From Geoalkalibacter subterraneus (GTDB lineage: Bacteria; Desulfobacterota; Desulfuromonadia; Desulfuromonadales; Geoalkalibacteraceae), in assembly GCF_000827125.1 (NCBI RefSeq), contig NZ_CP010312.1, forward strand, positions 1 to 64,000: 64,000 bases of DNA, written 5' to 3'. The translations under genes were made by a program, and so were the position numbers. The notes beneath the pieces are model-generated. The model did no database searches and was not told the DNA's origin. It saw only the letters and a program-made list of their open reading frames with translations. Below, piece after piece: positions 61,101-64,000 of this stretch (position 1 is its first letter; every line of letters starts with the position of its first letter).

Positions 61101-62178
61101 AAAAAGTATATCCGTTGATTGAGGCGTCAATCCTGCCTTTATATGTATCTGAGGTGGGAGCAAAATTTACGACACCTTTGATACTTAACGGAGAGTTCGC
61201 ATTTTTTACGGGCGTAATAAGATCGACATCAGGGGTTCGATCAACGACGAGGGAAGTTTCATCACTGCTTGAGGTTCCCCCCGCTTCGGCGATTAGGTGC
61301 AAGAGGTAGCTTCCGTGTTGCAATTCATACAGCTCACCGGATTGCTCCAGATAACTATATGTGCAACTTAGGTCGTAGCAATATTTTGTTGATACCAGAG
61401 AGTCGTTAATATACGCCTTGATGGTCCCCTTTACCGTGTCTATGGTAGGCTTAAATGTCGCCTCGCCCGTAATATCGAAAGGTCCTTCTGCGACAGAAGG
61501 GGTGGTAAAGCTGACTTGCGGTGTTTTGTCGACAACAACATATTTCTGTCTTTCCGAAATTGCTTCGCCGCTTTCTGCTTTTACGACAATTGTGTGAGTT
61601 CCATGATCTGGATCGTACAGAGAAGATGTCAGCTGTTCGTAGTCGTAACTGCATTGCTCGTCATAGCAGCTTTTGTAGGAAATTTGAGACCCATCGACGT
61701 AAACTCTTATTCTTCCCTTAATACTGTAGAGAGATGGGGTAAATGTAACGTTTGTTGTGATATTGAATGGTTCAGATGTCGCTTCAGGAACAGAGATTTC
61801 ATCGATAACCGGAGTGTTGTCGAAAAAGGTCTGATGTTCAAAAGATTTTGTTTCAACGCAATCTTCGACCTGCGCCCGAAAGGTCTTTGTCCCGTGAAGA
61901 AGCGTTCTGTTGAATGTCCAGGTGTAGGAATAAGTGGAGTTCGACGTGGTTTTTCGACTCACTCTTGATCCGTCGAGATAAAGGGTGAGAAATCCTCCGG
62001 ATTCGCTGGTGCAATTTTCGCCATTTTCGTCACACTGTTCGCATGTCGAGAAAGTCGCATCCACAGAGACAAAAACACGGCCGTCTCCATTGTCTTGATG
62101 CGAAATCTCAGCGTAGGCCCCCAGGCAGGGAGTTGTTGAGAGGACGAGCAAAAATAAACCTAAAAACAATCTGAGCAT
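58180..62178 (-). CDS. RHS/YD-repeat protein with truncated core
   Basis: A 1332-residue protein starting at ATG 62178 (AAAGGATAGGG upstream) with a signal peptide (LFLGLFLLVLSTTPCLG). Residues about 110-420 contain three beta-sandwich repeats, each with a YDxxC(S/L)YxY Cys pair. Residues about 430-1320 are YD repeats (YDPNGNL, YDALGR types), the shell-forming part of RHS/teneurin-like proteins. The chain stops soon after YDPFGR (ending in KHFGPKF). The hallmark RHS core end and the variable toxin tip are therefore missing. GC is high in the YD part and lower in the N-terminal part, so the two have different histories. recJ lies directly upstream, five bases away. Confidence 0.85.
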   Translation of the reverse strand: MLRLFLGLFLLVLSTTPCLGAYAEISHQDNGDGRVFVSVDATFSTCEQCDENGENCTSESGGFLTLYLDGSRVSRKTTSNSTYSYTWTFNRTLLHGTKTFRAQVEDCVETKSFEHQTFFDNTPVIDEISVPEATSEPFNITTNVTFTPSLYSIKGRIRVYVDGSQISYKSCYDEQCSYDYEQLTSSLYDPDHGTHTIVVKAESGEAISERQKYVVVDKTPQVSFTTPSVAEGPFDITGEATFKPTIDTVKGTIKAYINDSLVSTKYCYDLSCTYSYLEQSGELYELQHGSYLLHLIAEAGGTSSSDETSLVVDRTPDVDLITPVKNANSPLSIKGVVNFAPTSDTYKGRIDASINGYTFSSISCYDQECLFDYPQLEIDQGGPYSVKLTATGGGAENSDQEEIWVDEIRPQDWPRDTCKLAALGESTFNVMTGNIAHDQMLFSAKGGPLATSLSLYYNSLDRLDGSLGPGWGHSYAIRLHANSDGSMVLTDAAQKRFYYSDGASGYTTRKGDFSSLVKNGDGSYQLDFRDGQTYEFDTNGRLSAMTDRFGNTLSLSHSADQTTIIDPAGRTTVISYDSNERITSITDPAQNVYTFEYHADSGMLWKVHYPAADAGSVNGTWEYLYDAAGFMQYKIDPEGQIVKYTYDDQHRVASSIDPEGVFDTAGNESPEGHSKALYYDYPSPGQTTFIEKDGGQWVYSYDEAEGVLLAKQDPDGNAIRYVYNAEGLLYEKIAPVDADTDYVTTYASYDAYGNPLEITGHARHTDGTNDPADSHLQYTYDTQNFDRVTSITNLMDDPDTVTTFAYATDPDGSEVVTVTDPAGNQSVTHLNAKGAVAQLVDGEGRTTSYAYHPDGTLASVTSPEGVVTELSNYTELGLPQTIRSVGTDQSAQTTTLSYDALARVVSTTQAASPSSTTVYGYDLMGNRVSVTDAENRTTTFDHNYKGQVTNITDALSQKTALAYSGAGCPSCGGNGVDKLIALTDAKNQTTSFRYDPNGNLKSETDPLGHTILYVYTAGGALEKKLRDTNGDGEVDGGDELLVSYHYANNGRLVGKTDHVTGETTTFSYDPNGRLQAAINPAIGYTLEYYANGWLEKVTDSNGRVISYDQYNGAGQKTQITYLPGTVDEKTLGYGYDTAGRLETIASAAGTFFFGYDARSRRSTLSYPNGVVAVYGYAPDRDWLAGLDYQGSGGTLLSIAYPSHDLLGNRLQKTRDGVPTSYGYDDIYQLVSAGAEAYSFDPVGNRTAGPAGSESYSHDAANRMSAGRDGSYQYDERGNQTVRNVTDGTWALAWNGENQLIEASKPGTTVTFKYDPFGRFWANMPQKHFGPKF

Positions 62179-62183
62179 TTTCC

Positions 62184-63923
62184 CTATCCTTTCTTGATGT
62201 CTTTTATTTCCAGTTGAGCAGAGCGCTCTCCTCTCCACTCGTTGATTCCCAGGCTAAACAAAATATCAAACGAACCCTGCTGTATTTCTTGGGCTCTTTG
62301 CGCCATACCGAAGGCGATGCAACGCACTCGGCTGCCATTTTGCTGTGCGATGAACGATAAATGTTTTTCTCCCACCACCCGCACGTTGTCTGCCGTAACC
62401 TGCTTACAGATAAAGCAGGGGGTTGGATTTTCCATGCCATGAGGCTGCAGAAGTTCCAGACCTGCAGCACGCTCAACGGTACACATCTCAAGTGGAAGAT
62501 GATCGTCGTAAAAAGCCCGTGGGATCATGTCTTCTTCGGAGAGAGAAGACAGGGCCAGATCATCAAAGGCATGGGCGAAGGCGGCAATATTCTTTCGCTG
62601 GATTTTAAGCCCTGCTGCAGCTTTATGCCCCCCGAATCCGTCCAGAAATTCTGAGCACTGCTTCAGGGAATCATAAAGGTGAAAGTTGGTAATTGATCTC
62701 CCAGAGCCTTTTCCTTGGTCCTGATCAAGAGCGATTAGGATGGAGGGGCGATGGTACTTCTCTATAAGCCGAGAGCAGCAAATACCAATTACACCAGGAT
62801 GGAAAGTGGGGTCGGCCAGCACAATTGTTCTCTGTCCCGTCTCCCCTTGATCAATGCGCCGAATTGCTTTTTCAAGAGTCAGATCCTCAATTCTTTGACG
62901 CTCTCGATTTAAGGCATCGAGTTGCCTGGCGATGCTTTGTGCCTGCTGTTCGTCCTGCGTCAGCAAAAGCTCTACTCCCAAAGAAGCCGATTCCAGCCGG
63001 CCGCTTGCATTTAGCCGCGGAGCAATATTGAAGGCAATGCTGCCGCAGGATATCTTTTTCACCCCTGCGGCCTGGCACAGTGCGGAGAAGCCGATAGGGG
63101 GATTTGTCTGCAAAACTCCAAGTCCCGCTTCGACAAGGACGCGGTTGATCCCTTTCAGGGGAACCAAGTCCGCAATTGTGCCTATGGCGAGAAAGGGAAG
63201 CAGGGGCTTGAGAGGAGGCTCCGCCTGGCCTTCAAACCAGCCGCGCTGACGAAGCTCTCTGCGAATGGCGCCGGCGAGAAAAAAGGCAACTCCAACGCCT
63301 GCCAGATCTTTAAAAGGGAAAGGGCAGTCGTGTTGGTGAGGGTTGATGATGGAATAGGCCTTGGGAAGGGTGTCCGGAGGACGATGATGATCAGTCACCA
63401 GGAGTGTGACCCCGAGAGAGTGCGCGATTTCGGCTTCTTTGTGAGCAGTGATGCCACAATCGGTTGAAATGATAAGCCGTGTACCCTCAGCGGCGCATTG
63501 ACGGATAGCTTCTTCTGAAAGACCGTATCCTTCTTCACGCGAAGGGATAGAGTAGGAGGCATTGGCCCCCAGCATCTTGAAAAAGGTCATCAGGCAGGCG
63601 GCACTGGTAATTCCGTCGCAATCGAAGTCGGAATGTATGCTGATTTTTTCCTTGTTTATAACCGCATCTGCAATCCGCGCAGCAGCCTTTTTCATCCCTT
63701 TCATTTCATCAGGACATGGCAGAGAGGACAGATTTCCGTGCAGAAAATTCTGTGCCTGTTCAGCAGAAGAGATGCCGCGCAAATAAAGCAGGCGTGCGAT
63801 CAAAGGGTCAAGATAAGGGTTGCCCGACATTATGGCGTCGATTACAGCCTGCGCTTGCTCAACGTCCTCTTTCTCTAACTTTTCTTCTCTTGAGACCCAT
63901 TTTTTCTCTAAATCTCCAGCCAT
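62184..63923 (-). CDS. recJ: RecJ-family single-strand exonuclease
   Basis: A 579-residue RecJ of usual length. DHH-family motifs are visible: DFDCDGITS (motif I), ISTDCG (motif II), VTDHHRPP (motif III, the DHH), and GTIADLVPL (motif IV), followed by the DHHA1 part with SGRSIT-like GKGSGRSI and GGHKAAAG. It degrades single-stranded DNA 5' to 3'. A plasmid-borne copy next to HU, VRR-NUC and a possible ssDNA-binding protein suggests a DNA-processing block. Start ATG 63923 with AAGG upstream. The rhs gene follows at 5 bases and is probably co-transcribed. Confidence 0.92.
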   Translation of the reverse strand: MAGDLEKKWVSREEKLEKEDVEQAQAVIDAIMSGNPYLDPLIARLLYLRGISSAEQAQNFLHGNLSSLPCPDEMKGMKKAAARIADAVINKEKISIHSDFDCDGITSAACLMTFFKMLGANASYSIPSREEGYGLSEEAIRQCAAEGTRLIISTDCGITAHKEAEIAHSLGVTLLVTDHHRPPDTLPKAYSIINPHQHDCPFPFKDLAGVGVAFFLAGAIRRELRQRGWFEGQAEPPLKPLLPFLAIGTIADLVPLKGINRVLVEAGLGVLQTNPPIGFSALCQAAGVKKISCGSIAFNIAPRLNASGRLESASLGVELLLTQDEQQAQSIARQLDALNRERQRIEDLTLEKAIRRIDQGETGQRTIVLADPTFHPGVIGICCSRLIEKYHRPSILIALDQDQGKGSGRSITNFHLYDSLKQCSEFLDGFGGHKAAAGLKIQRKNIAAFAHAFDDLALSSLSEEDMIPRAFYDDHLPLEMCTVERAAGLELLQPHGMENPTPCFICKQVTADNVRVVGEKHLSFIAQQNGSRVRCIAFGMAQRAQEIQQGSFDILFSLGINEWRGERSAQLEIKDIKKG

Positions 63924-64000
63924 AAAGCCTAAAACCTTTCCTTGTTTTTATTTTTTCTTTTCTTTTTATATCGATTGGGGTAGCGAAAAGCCCTGATTGT
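63924..64000 (-). other. right edge: leader of recJ
   Basis: A purine-rich (minus strand) leader containing GATATAAAAAG, which could serve as a -10 region, then AAGGAAAGG before the recJ start. No tra dyad in full is visible; the window ends here. Confidence 0.35.

Noticed and set aside
1-64000. TGA read as a sense codon throughout
   Set aside because: TGA ends many intact genes here at the expected place (for example traG, tnpA and traW), so a changed genetic code is not supported.

Overview
The window reads as a large part of a self-transmissible plasmid of a Gram-negative, proteobacteria-like host. A delta-proteobacterial (Desulfuromonadota-like) host is my guess from mid-range GC, abundant TnpB-type elements, MshEN/PilZ signalling and the pilus gene style; no marker in the window proves it. 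A TrfA-like replication initiator (31688-32557, minus) makes a plasmid more likely than an integrative element, although both carry this kind of transfer region.

Layout. traF-traH-traG (155-6638), then an IS607-type tnpA/tnpB element (about 6700-8300), a 1866-residue cysteine-rich secreted protein (8470-14070) and an intact IS200/IS605-type tnpA/tnpB element (14071-15788). Next come traL-traE (16098-16998) and a full type IV pilus locus: two prepilins, assembly proteins, a secretin, a third pilin-like protein, PilT, PilC and PilB ATPase/platform proteins, two PilZ proteins and a prepilin peptidase (17403-30053). A repeat-containing secreted protein follows (30480-31616). A short minus-strand block holds trfA, a lipoprotein and a small membrane protein (31688-33931). 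The MOBH relaxase traI, coupling protein traD and a DUF4400 protein (34060-39432) precede traK-traB, then dsbC-traV-traA-traC-trbI-signal peptidase, an EAL protein, trbC/traW, a uracil-DNA-glycosylase-like protein, traU and traN (39871-54986). The right end is on the minus strand: a lipoprotein, an unknown Q/P-rich protein, HU, a VRR-NUC nuclease, a truncated RHS/YD-repeat protein and recJ (55044-63923).

How it works together. The tra genes form an F/H-type (R27/SXT-like) type IV secretion system with a MOBH relaxase and its coupling protein. The pil genes would make a separate type IV pilus, as in IncI plasmids. The transfer operons in the window appear to be wired together: eight copies of an imperfect dyad (RAAWA, 16-17 bp, TTWTTC) precede them, with a -10-like hexamer a near-constant 27-28 bases beyond the C of TTWTTC (the copy before traK is looser). 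This looks like the binding site of one activator not encoded in the window. A second theme is c-di-GMP: two PilZ proteins, an MshEN domain on the pilus ATPase and an EAL phosphodiesterase lie within the transfer genes. A third is RNA-guided-nuclease debris: besides two tnpB genes there are at least five remnants of TnpB or IscB elements, and the longer ones keep the guide-RNA-encoding end while losing the nuclease. Several genes carry oddities that need raw-read checks: A-tract frameshifts, in-frame TGA codons and a gene apparently embedded in another reading frame.
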